A stretch of DNA of 47,974 bases from a virus: the IMG/VR virus record IMGVR_UViG_3300047673_000348, positions 1 through 47,974 of that record; one strand, written 5' to 3'. Positions 30,492 through 36,960 of the stretch are shown here, one piece after another. A program made the position numbers and the translations under genes. The notes below the pieces were generated by a model. The model searched no databases. It saw only the letters and a list, made by a program, of their open reading frames with translations, and was not told where the DNA came from. Every line of letters begins with the position of its first letter. Positions within the stretch are counted from its first letter, which is position 1.

Positions 30492-30836
30492 GTGATCCGC
30501 GCCTACGTTCACGAACCAGACCGCCTCATGGCCCGCATCGACATCTCAATCGTCGATCACCAGGGTGAGCAGCCCGAACGCATCATGCGTCTGGGTGACG
30601 ACGGCCAGCCCGTCTGGGAGGCCATCGACCGGGACGGCCCGAGCATCGAACCGACCCTGACGCTTCCGCCCGTCGCTGGCCGGGCATTGCTGGACGCATT
30701 GGCCTTGCACTACAAGGGGGCCGAAGATTCACGGCAGTTGAGGAGGGACTACGACGCCGCGCTGATCCGGCTCGATGCCCAGGCGCTCGTCATCGCCGAT
30801 GTGGTGCGCGCACTCGCCATCGGGAGGCAGGTGTGA
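30492..30836 (+). CDS. Hypothetical protein (114 aa)
   Basis: GTG 30492 follows CGAGGAG. Beta-rich first half (ARIDISIVDHQGEQPERIMR) and a helical second half (GRALLDALALHYKGAEDSRQ; ALVIADVVRALAIG). Stop overlaps the next GTG. First gene of a coupled run. Family not recognised. Confidence 0.7.
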   Translation: MIRAYVHEPDRLMARIDISIVDHQGEQPERIMRLGDDGQPVWEAIDRDGPSIEPTLTLPPVAGRALLDALALHYKGAEDSRQLRRDYDAALIRLDAQALVIADVVRALAIGRQV

Positions 30837-31180
30837 CCGCCTCAACTTCGACGACCATCACCCACTTCAAGGCCGAGACGGAAGCCATCGCCGAGGTGAT
30901 GTGCGAGCAACTGGACGGCCAGCCCGAGCGAGCCCAACTCTTCATCGCCGGAATGCTCTTCGGCCTCGTGGTCGGTGGCCGCATCCTCAAAGGCGGCAGC
31001 GCCGAGGACGCCCTCGATGAGATGGAAACCCACCTCCACGCAGCCATCGGCAAGGCCTACCTGAGCGGTGCGATGGCCGCCGACGGGCCGTCGGAACTGC
31101 TGGCCTGCACTTGTGGCGACTCCAGTGCCGAACGCGACCCCTACTGGAAGCACTCCCGCGACTGCCCCGCCGGAACCTGA
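30833..31180 (+). CDS. Hypothetical protein with C-terminal Cys motif (115 aa)
   Basis: Coupled GTG start (GTGA). Helical N-terminal domain (ETEAIAEVMCEQLDGQPERA; IAGMLFGLVVGGRILKGG), and a C-terminal CTCGDSSAERDPYWKHSRDC that may bind zinc. Family not recognised. Confidence 0.65.
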   Translation: MTASTSTTITHFKAETEAIAEVMCEQLDGQPERAQLFIAGMLFGLVVGGRILKGGSAEDALDEMETHLHAAIGKAYLSGAMAADGPSELLACTCGDSSAERDPYWKHSRDCPAGT

Positions 31181-31219
31181 ACGACCTGAGCCCGCCGCAC
31201 CACCGCAAGGAGACCCGCC

Positions 31220-31915
31220 GTGCACGACCTTGCTACCGCCGAAGACTCCAGCTACGAGTGGCCGAAGTGCGTCGCCTGCAGCAAAGACCTGTGGGCCGAT
31301 GAGGTTGATCGGTGGGCGTGTCGCCCCTGTCAGGACCGGACGGGGAAGCGACTGGCCGAACTCCCCGCCCTGTTCGCCCGCGTGAACACCACCGCCGCCC
31401 TCGTGCGCGGCTCCCGGCGCGGCACCGGCATGCCCACCGGCTCACGCGTCCCGCCGATCCCTGCCAACGCCGAAGTCCTCAACCTCGCCGCAGCCGGCGG
31501 TGTCGCCACCCGCCTGCAGGTCATCGAGGACGCGTGGCGGCAGACCCTCGGCTGGACCGTCACCCCGTGGCGCGGCAACGCCGGCCAGTCCCTGCCCAGG
31601 CAGGTCGAGTTCCTGGCCAACAACTTGGGCTGGGCGTGCGAGCGGTACGAGGAGGTCGGGCAGGACGTTGAGGAGGTGCGACGGCTGCACGCGGAGTGCA
31701 CGGGCGCGCTGTCGCCGGACTCGAAGCCGGGGCGGGTGCGGATCGGCCTGTGCCCCGTCGTCTTTGACTCCGGACGGTGTGCGGCACAGCTCACCGCGAC
31801 CACCGCCAACCACAAGGTCCGCTGCCCGAAGTGCCTCACCGAATGGCCCGACCTCGGGGCGTGGCGGGAGTTGCGGCGGGCGCAGGAAGCGGTCGACGGG
31901 ATGATTGCGGCATGA
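31220..31915 (+). CDS. Zinc-ribbon protein (231 aa)
   Basis: Two zinc knuckles: CVACSKDLWADEVDRWACRP (CxxC...CxxC, residues 17-37) at the start and CPVVFDSGRC ... CPKCL near the end (about 178-205). The middle is helical with WRQTLGWTVTPWRGNAGQS and a long helix LARQ-like segment. Proteins of this build recur in Streptomyces phages without known activity. GTG 31220 follows AAGGAGA. Stop overlaps the next ATG. Confidence 0.7.
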   Translation: MHDLATAEDSSYEWPKCVACSKDLWADEVDRWACRPCQDRTGKRLAELPALFARVNTTAALVRGSRRGTGMPTGSRVPPIPANAEVLNLAAAGGVATRLQVIEDAWRQTLGWTVTPWRGNAGQSLPRQVEFLANNLGWACERYEEVGQDVEEVRRLHAECTGALSPDSKPGRVRIGLCPVVFDSGRCAAQLTATTANHKVRCPKCLTEWPDLGAWRELRRAQEAVDGMIAA

Positions 31916-32244
31916 GTGGAGGCGGCTACAACTACCTGTGCTGGGCGGAAGACCTCGAAGAGATCAACGGCAAGCGCCACGCCCTCCGCGAGATGGCAGA
32001 CCGGCTCGCCGGACTCGGATACGCGCAAGACGCAGCAGCCGAGACCGAGGAACTGCTGGTGATGCTCCAGCAGTGGCAGACCCGGGCTCAGGTCCGCATG
32101 CAACGCCTCGCCGACGTTTGGAAGGCCGTCGAATGGTGGGACTCCAACGACGGCAGCGAGGACGGCGTGCGGGAAGCCCTCGCCGAATACCGAGACGAAC
32201 ACGGTCAGCCCGAGCAGGACCCCGATCCGAGGAGCAGAGCATGA
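31912..32244 (+). CDS. Helical hypothetical protein (110 aa)
   Basis: ATGA overlap with the zinc-ribbon gene. Long charged helices (HALREMADRLAGLGYAQDAA; LLVMLQQWQTRAQVRMQRLA) suggest a coiled-coil or helical bundle. Stop overlaps the next ATG. Unknown function. Confidence 0.65.
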   Translation: MSGGGYNYLCWAEDLEEINGKRHALREMADRLAGLGYAQDAAAETEELLVMLQQWQTRAQVRMQRLADVWKAVEWWDSNDGSEDGVREALAEYRDEHGQPEQDPDPRSRA

Positions 32245-32468
32245 GAGTGTCCGCACGGTGGGCAGACGGGTCCACGGAGCCCCTGCCCGATGATGTCCAG
32301 ACGTGGGTGGACGAAGTGAACGCCGGACTCCGGGAATGGAATCAGCCTCTGGCGTTCGAGCCCACCGACACGACGATCGTGCTCACATTCGACGGTGGTG
32401 AGTCGGGCCCGAGGCAGCAGCACTGGGCGCCTCGCATCGACCTCATCGACCCGCAGGTGATCATGTGA
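32241..32468 (+). CDS. Small hypothetical protein (75 aa)
   Basis: ATGA coupling at both ends. Product with VQTWVDEVNAGLREWNQPLA and a hydrophobic strand TTIVLTFDGG. Unknown function. Confidence 0.6.
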   Translation: MRVSARWADGSTEPLPDDVQTWVDEVNAGLREWNQPLAFEPTDTTIVLTFDGGESGPRQQHWAPRIDLIDPQVIM

Positions 32469-32875
32469 CCGAACTCGCCGACTTCCTCAGAGCCCGATTG
32501 CTGGAACGCCGCGCCGTCGCCGAAGCCGCGTCCAACTTGCAGGACGACCCGGAGCACGGCTGGGGAATCAGCGACAGTGGCGGCGAGTACGCCCCAACGG
32601 AGAAGCGCCGCTGGATCACTCCGCACATCGGAGTGCTCTACGAGCCCGAGTCCGCCGATCACGTCGTTGCGAACAACCCGGCCGTCATTCTCGCCGACAT
32701 CGACGCCAAGGTGGCCATCGTGGACGCCTATGTGAGTGCGGAGAAGATCTTGGACGCGTGGGCATGTCCGGACGACCGGGACATCGGACGCTCAGACGGC
32801 ATAGAAGAAGCGATTCGGTACCTTGCACTGCCGTTCGCCGAGCACCCGGGGTACAAGGAAGACTGGCGGCCATGA
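32465..32875 (+). CDS. DUF6221-like protein (136 aa), first of a tandem pair
   Basis: Begins LADFLRARLLERRAVAEAAS, has HVVANNPAVILADIDAKVAI in the middle and ends ALPFAEHPGYKEDWRP. The neighbour at 32872-33393 has the same anchors (LVAFLRARLDEDALWATEAS; HVVRHDPARVLADVAAKLAV; AAPYREHPDYKAEW). The pattern is DUF6221, widespread in actinobacteria and their phages; no activity known. Coupled to both neighbours by 4-bp overlaps. Confidence 0.75.
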   Translation: MTELADFLRARLLERRAVAEAASNLQDDPEHGWGISDSGGEYAPTEKRRWITPHIGVLYEPESADHVVANNPAVILADIDAKVAIVDAYVSAEKILDAWACPDDRDIGRSDGIEEAIRYLALPFAEHPGYKEDWRP

Positions 32876-33393
32876 GCGACGATCTGGTGGCGTTCCTCCG
32901 GGCGCGACTCGACGAGGACGCCCTGTGGGCCACGGAGGCGAGCCGCAGAGACGACCACCCCGTCCCCGAGGGTGGTGTGCACTGGGAGTGGGTCGAGCCG
33001 GAGACGGACACGCCCGTGACGCCCGACCCTTCCCGGGGCGAGGATCTGACGGACGACGCTGACAACTTCCGGTTCTCGCTGCGCAGCGTGGAGGAGTTCC
33101 CCACCGGGAGCGGTGTCGGGCCGCTGCCGCAGTTCGCGATTCCGTATGCCGAGGAGATCCCGGCCGCTGTGGCAGGCCACGTTGTGCGTCACGATCCGGC
33201 GCGGGTCCTCGCTGACGTCGCAGCCAAGCTGGCCGTGCTCGACCACTACGCCAGGCTCGTGCACTACGCCGAGGTGGAGCAACGGGAGCCGTACATCCTC
33301 GCCGAAGGGGCTGGGTTCGTCGTCCTCAAGCTCTTGGCCGCGCCGTACCGCGAGCACCCCGACTACAAGGCCGAGTGGGCGCCGAGCATGTGA
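32872..33393 (+). CDS. DUF6221-like protein (173 aa), second of a tandem pair
   Basis: Same domain anchors as the preceding gene with an extra acidic insertion (residues about 45-80), so a diverged tandem duplicate. ATG 32872 overlaps the previous stop. The frame extends upstream through the first gene only in a shadow reading. Function unknown. Confidence 0.75.
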   Translation: MSDDLVAFLRARLDEDALWATEASRRDDHPVPEGGVHWEWVEPETDTPVTPDPSRGEDLTDDADNFRFSLRSVEEFPTGSGVGPLPQFAIPYAEEIPAAVAGHVVRHDPARVLADVAAKLAVLDHYARLVHYAEVEQREPYILAEGAGFVVLKLLAAPYREHPDYKAEWAPSM

Positions 33394-33434
33394 CCTGACC
33401 TGCGGAAACGGCGACTTGAGCGGGCGATTCGCAG

Positions 33435-33440
33435 TAGAAT
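33435..33440 (+). promoter_or_regulatory. Candidate -10 (TAGAAT) before the GIY-YIG-type gene
   Basis: TAGAAT stands out in GC-rich DNA in the 117-bp gap before the GTG at 33511; the -35 side (about GACTTG) is weak. Suggests the following gene has its own promoter. Confidence 0.4.
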
Positions 33441-33510
33441 TGGGGCAGTTGAGACCCCGGCGACGGATGCGAGCCGCCCCGGGCGTGGCCGACCCGAGCA
33501 GGAGATCGAC

Positions 33511-34098
33511 GTGCAGGAACTTACCGTCCAGTGCGGGTGTGGACGAACGATGAACCCGGAGAATCGCCGAGGCCCCGGCAACTACCGATGTGGCTGCGGC
33601 GCGCGCATCAAGGTTGCGGCCAGGCCGATCACCCATCGCGTGTGCTGGTACGCCGACTGCAATGTCGCCCCGACGACACCCGAGCCATTGAGCCTTTGCG
33701 CCGAACACGAACACGATGTGGCCGCGAGGGTCGCTCATATCGTCGCCAACGGCGCCATGCACCGGTGGGCAGATGCGCGTCGCACAGCCGGAGAGGAGTG
33801 GTACCGGCCCCTCGACAGCTACCAGAAGGTTCCAGATCCGGTCCCCAGTTGGGTCTATTTCATGCGCCGAGAGCGCCTCATCAAGATCGGCTTCACGGTC
33901 GACCTTCGCCGCAGGGCGGAGACGCTGAATGCCACCGTGCTCGCAAAGACACCAGGCGGCCTCGCCGAAGAGCGCCAGATGCACACCCGCTTCGCCCACC
34001 TCCGCCGCCACGGCGAGTGGTTCGAGCCAGACCCCGAGCTACTGGAGTACGTCAACGGACTGCGGCGAGGGGAGCATCTGTCGCCCCTCGCTGCTTGA
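33511..34098 (+). CDS. GIY-YIG-superfamily (MUG113/T5orf172-like) nuclease-domain protein (195 aa)
   Basis: An N-terminal zinc-rich head (CGCGRTMNPENRRGPGNYRC, then a CGCG knuckle and C/H residues to about 65) precedes a C-terminal domain with WVYFMRRERLIKIGFTVDLR, AERRAETLN-like and EERQMHTRFAHLRRHGEWFE segments. WVYFM/IKIGFT ... EWF is the signature of the MUG113/T5orf172 branch of GIY-YIG nucleases, in which the GIY-YIG tripeptides are relaxed to VYF/KIG. It is probably a DNA-binding nuclease or homing-type gene with its own promoter; activity depends on the weak family signature. Confidence 0.75.
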   Translation: MQELTVQCGCGRTMNPENRRGPGNYRCGCGARIKVAARPITHRVCWYADCNVAPTTPEPLSLCAEHEHDVAARVAHIVANGAMHRWADARRTAGEEWYRPLDSYQKVPDPVPSWVYFMRRERLIKIGFTVDLRRRAETLNATVLAKTPGGLAEERQMHTRFAHLRRHGEWFEPDPELLEYVNGLRRGEHLSPLAA

Positions 34099-34112
34099 CC
34101 TGCGCGTCCTGC

Positions 34113-34141
34113 TTGTGTCAAGGGGTGGTGCGCTGTAATCT
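34113..34141 (+). promoter_or_regulatory. Strong sigma-70-type promoter TTGTGT-17-TAATCT
   Basis: -35 TTGTGT (34113-34118), 17-bp spacer, -10 TAATCT (34136-34141): the best promoter match seen in the window. It points at the tail/packaging half. Transcription would start near 34148 and meet a terminator at 34180-34212. Confidence 0.65.
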
Positions 34142-34147
34142 TCAAAA

Positions 34148-34216
34148 CGCACCTAGGACACGTGTCCCCTCAGCCACTCAGACCCCCACCGTGAACACTC
34201 CGGCGGGGGTCTTTGC
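34148..34216 (+). ncRNA. Candidate short leader/small RNA between promoter and terminator
   Basis: About 70 nt from the predicted start to the end of an intrinsic terminator, containing the palindrome GGACACGTGTCC (34156-34167) and no open frame. Could be an attenuated leader of the downstream genes, an anti-termination target, or an independent small RNA. Confidence 0.4.
34180..34214 (+). terminator. Intrinsic terminator AGACCCCC...GGGGGTCTTT
   Basis: AGACCCCC (34180-34187) pairs with GGGGGTCT (34205-34212), followed by TT. It lies upstream of, not behind, the gene it precedes, so it would attenuate transcription from the strong promoter. Confidence 0.65.
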
Positions 34217-34232
34217 GTACCCGGGAGGCGGC

Positions 34233-34538
34233 ATGAGCGACTCTCTCGAAACCCAGTGGGCCGCCTTCCGTGAAGTCCAGCAGGAACCGGATAACCGCCA
34301 GCTCGTCGGCGACATCTGGAAGGCCGCCGAAGCCGCAGGGATCATGCCCGGCACCATCCGCGTCTGGATGAGCCGAGGCAAGATCAAGCCCCTGTTCGGG
34401 GAGCGCGGACACGAGGTCTTCCACATCCCCACGGTCATCGCCGTCGCCGAAGCCGGGCGGACGAAGAACATCCCACGCGACCCGGCCGCTAACGCCCGAG
34501 GCCCGCATGCCCGACGCGTCGCCTTACAGGCCGCGTAA
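34233..34538 (+). CDS. HTH protein, MerR/excisionase-like (101 aa)
   Basis: ATG 34233 follows GGGAGGCGG. Residues 25-70 form a helix-turn-helix with wing (IWKAAEAAGIMPGTIRVWMS, RGKIKPLF ... EVFHIPTVIAVAEAG), the pattern of MerR-type heads and phage excisionase/small-terminase-like HTH proteins. C-terminus short and basic. The position after the strong promoter suggests a regulator of the late half. Confidence 0.65.
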   Translation: MSDSLETQWAAFREVQQEPDNRQLVGDIWKAAEAAGIMPGTIRVWMSRGKIKPLFGERGHEVFHIPTVIAVAEAGRTKNIPRDPAANARGPHARRVALQAA

Positions 34539-34552
34539 CCCCACACTCCTCG

Positions 34553-34673
34553 CGGTCCGGTTGAGTGCTTGCGGGGCGCTCCCGGACCGTGAGGACACAA
34601 CCCCGGCGCTCGCACCCCGAGCGGGCGCCGGAACCCCGCTGCCCGGTCATCACTACGCCCGCCGGGCAGCGGG
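34553..34673. other. Cluster of three hairpins in a 158-bp gap
   Basis: CGGTCCGG/CCGGACCG (34553-34560/34582-34589), a CGGCGCTCG/CGAGCGGGCGCCG bulged stem (about 34604-34632), and CCCGCTGCCCGG/CCGGGCAGCGGG (34635-34646/34662-34673, perfect 12 bp). The gap holds no convincing gene. Confidence 0.5.
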
Positions 34674-34696
34674 CCCCCCACGTCAGGAGGCGGCCG

Positions 34697-34933
34697 ATGG
34701 CAGGGATGGACGCCGCCGACCAGAAGTTCCTGAGCGACATGATCGAACACCATCAGGCCGCGCTGACCATGTCGCAGCAGTACCTCGACAAGACCAGCCC
34801 CCGCCTCCGGCAAGCCCGCATCGCCGACCTCGCCCGCGCCGTCATCACCGCACAGACCGGTGAGATCGCCAAGATGCAGAGCTGGTTGAAGCAGGCGGGC
34901 GTCACCCCGACCAGTGGCGGCATGGATATGTGA
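34697..34933 (+). CDS. DUF305-like small protein (78 aa)
   Basis: DQKFLSDMIEHHQAALTMSQ at the start and AVITAQTGEIAKMQSWLKQA near the end are the two hallmark helices of DUF305 (DxxFxxxMIxHHxxAxxM and QxxEIxxMxxWL), including the HH pair. Host DUF305 proteins are longer, usually exported and linked to copper; this one has no signal peptide and a Met-rich end (GGMDM). AGGAGG at 34685-34690 precedes ATG 34697. Role in a phage unknown. Confidence 0.75.
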   Translation: MAGMDAADQKFLSDMIEHHQAALTMSQQYLDKTSPRLRQARIADLARAVITAQTGEIAKMQSWLKQAGVTPTSGGMDM

Positions 34934-35136
34934 ACCGCGAATGGGAGGGCGACGTGGACGACGAGACGCCCATCGCCGCAACCACAGCACCGATCACAGC
35001 CGATGCCGCCCTCGGCAATGCGGCCAGGCTTCTCCAAAACGCCGAGATGATCACCGACCTCGCGTTGATGGAACGCCTCGAACGGCTCGCCGACTCCTGG
35101 ATCGCCATCGCCCGCACCGTCGCCGAACGGGAGTGA
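34930..35136 (+). CDS. Small helical protein (68 aa)
   Basis: GTG 34930 overlaps the DUF305-like stop. Helical product (LGNAARLLQNAEMITDLALM; RLADSWIAIARTVAERE). Stop overlaps the next GTG. Unknown function. Confidence 0.55.
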   Translation: MNREWEGDVDDETPIAATTAPITADAALGNAARLLQNAEMITDLALMERLERLADSWIAIARTVAERE

Positions 35137-35297
35137 CCGTGCTCGAACTGATCTGCTACCTGCTCGCCGTGGTCCTGGCCGGTCTCGCCTCGATCGCGCC
35201 CAATGGTGCCGCACCCTTCGACCGCACCCGGCTTCTCGCCGCCGCGTTCTGCGCGTTCGCCGTGCCGTTCGTCATCCACGCCGGCCAGCACCTGTAA
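35133..35297 (+). CDS. Small membrane protein (54 aa)
   Basis: Coupled GTG start. Two hydrophobic helices (LELICYLLAVVLAGLASIAP and LLAAAFCAFAVPFVIHAG) separated by a short polar turn, a hairpin topology. A holin-like role is possible by shape and position near late genes, but no endolysin gene is visible in the window. Confidence 0.55.
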   Translation: MTVLELICYLLAVVLAGLASIAPNGAAPFDRTRLLAAAFCAFAVPFVIHAGQHL

Positions 35298-35327
35298 GCG
35301 CCACAGCCAAAGGCGGGAGGTGACGCA

Positions 35328-36629
35328 GTGGGCTTCCCGACCGGTGCCACCACGATCGCGGTCACCATTAACCGGCCCGTCCCGGCCGGTGGCGCAGCAA
35401 ACACCGGCAGTGTGGTCTTCACGCCATCCACGATCCTGGTCGACTCCACCCACAAGGCGATCTACTCCGGCTCCGGGGCAGCCGTCCTCGACAACGGCGG
35501 CGCCGCCAGCATCGTTCTCCTCACCAACGACTCCGCAGGCGTCCTGCCCGCCGGATGGCGATGGCAAGTCGACGAGCAGATACCCGGAGCCCGCCGCACC
35601 TACTGGATCGACCTGCCGTCCACGCTCGGCTCCACCATCGACCTGTCCGCCCTGTCGCCGGTCTCCGGGCCGGACGGCTCCGGCGGCAGCCTCCCGCCCA
35701 CCGGGCCAGCAGGCGGAGTCCTCTCCGGCGCCTACCCCAACCCCGGGCTGTCAGCGGCCACCGTGGCGCTGTTCGACGCGGCAGGGGCGGCAGCGACCGC
35801 CCAAGCCGATGCCGTAACGGCCGCGGCGGCGGACGCCACGGCGAAAGTCGCCGCACACCGGACCGCCACCGACCCACACGGCGACCGCGCCTACACGGAC
35901 ACGGCCATCGCAGCCCGGCCGGCATTCCTCACCACCAGCGGACAGCCCGACAACGCCCTCGGCATCAACGGCGACTGGGCCATCGACCCCGGTGCGCGCC
36001 GCCTCTACGGGCCGAAGACCGCAGGCGCATGGGCGACCTGGTCGCAGATCACAGCCCCCACCGGTGCGACCTGGCAGCTCAACGGCCAAGCCGCCCTGAC
36101 CGGCAGCGACCTGTACCTCACGCACGCCACCGACGGCTTCGGTGCCGGAACCTGCTGGAACACCACCCTCCAGCCCACCGACGGCCTCGACGTCACCTTC
36201 GAAGTGGAGATGTCCGGCGGAACCGGGGCCGACGGCGTCACCTTCGCACTCGCCGATCCGGCGACCGCAGCCACGTTTGTCGGCGGAGGCGGCGGTGACC
36301 TCGGGCTCGTCGGCTGCACCGCCGTAGCGCTCGCCCTGGACACCGGAGCCGGTTCGAGAGCCCGCCTCGTCACCACCGACGCGACCACCATGACGGCCCT
36401 CGTCACCTACGGCGGCGCGCTCACCCTGCGGCCCGCGCCGGTTCAAGCCCGGATCCGGTACCTGAGCGGCGCGTTCACCGCATGGATCGACGACGTACAG
36501 ATCGTCAACCAGGCCGTGGTCGCGGCGGCGAGCGCCCGCATCGGCTGGACGGGATCCAACGGCGGCGCCAACGACAACCACATCGTTCGCAACGTCGCCT
36601 TCACGCCCCGCGGCGGACTGCCGCTCTGA
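35328..36629 (+). CDS. Tail fibre/minor tail protein with L-type lectin-like domain (433 aa)
   Basis: N-terminal beta-rich domain (about 1-115), a flexible linker PTGPAGGVLSGAYPNPGLS typical of tail fibres, an Ala-rich coiled-coil stalk, a segment GDWAIDPGARRLYGPKTAGA, and a C-terminal legume-lectin-like jelly roll (about 240-433: GADGVTFALADP, GGGGDLGLVG, VALALDTG, FTAWIDDVQIVN). The L-type lectin fold suggests binding of host surface glycans. GTG 35328 follows GGGAGG. Probably the receptor-binding fibre, acting with the downstream spike. Confidence 0.8.
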   Translation: MGFPTGATTIAVTINRPVPAGGAANTGSVVFTPSTILVDSTHKAIYSGSGAAVLDNGGAASIVLLTNDSAGVLPAGWRWQVDEQIPGARRTYWIDLPSTLGSTIDLSALSPVSGPDGSGGSLPPTGPAGGVLSGAYPNPGLSAATVALFDAAGAAATAQADAVTAAAADATAKVAAHRTATDPHGDRAYTDTAIAARPAFLTTSGQPDNALGINGDWAIDPGARRLYGPKTAGAWATWSQITAPTGATWQLNGQAALTGSDLYLTHATDGFGAGTCWNTTLQPTDGLDVTFEVEMSGGTGADGVTFALADPATAATFVGGGGGDLGLVGCTAVALALDTGAGSRARLVTTDATTMTALVTYGGALTLRPAPVQARIRYLSGAFTAWIDDVQIVNQAVVAAASARIGWTGSNGGANDNHIVRNVAFTPRGGLPL

Positions 36630-36663
36630 ACGCCACATAGATCACAGACGGAGGTGAGCGGCT

Positions 36664-36960
36664 ATGGCCACCTACGCCGGCAGCCGCATCCAGCACCAGA
36701 CCCTCACCGCCTCCACCGTCGACACCGTCACCTTCGACGCCGACTACACCTTCGTAGAGATCGTCAACCGGGACGGCGCGGCAGAGATCTACGCCACCGT
36801 CGACTCCGGCATCACCCCCACCGTCGGCGGTGCCGGCTGCGACGTCCTGCCCGCAGGTATGAGTTCGCTCATCGTCAACGCGTCCGGCTACGGCTCGCCC
36901 ACCAGCATCAAGCTCATCAGCGCCGGGACGCCCGCCTACACCGTCAAGGGCCTGCTGTGA
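36664..36960 (+). CDS. Small tail-associated protein (98 aa)
   Basis: All-beta product (TVDTVTFDADYTFVEIVNRD; PAGMSSLIVNASGYGSPTSI) between two tail genes; the beta-sandwich pattern is that of small tail-fibre accessory or head-tail decoration proteins. GGAGGTGAG precedes ATG 36664. Stop overlaps the spike GTG. Confidence 0.65.
   Translation: MATYAGSRIQHQTLTASTVDTVTFDADYTFVEIVNRDGAAEIYATVDSGITPTVGGAGCDVLPAGMSSLIVNASGYGSPTSIKLISAGTPAYTVKGLL

Noticed and set aside
35133-35297. Confident holin call for the 54-aa membrane protein
   Set aside because: Two hydrophobic helices alone do not establish a holin and no endolysin gene is visible in the window.
36654-36956. N-terminal extension of the tailspike frame
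   Set aside because: Arg/His-rich shadow of the 98-aa tail gene; the spike starts at GTG 36957 by stop-start overlap.
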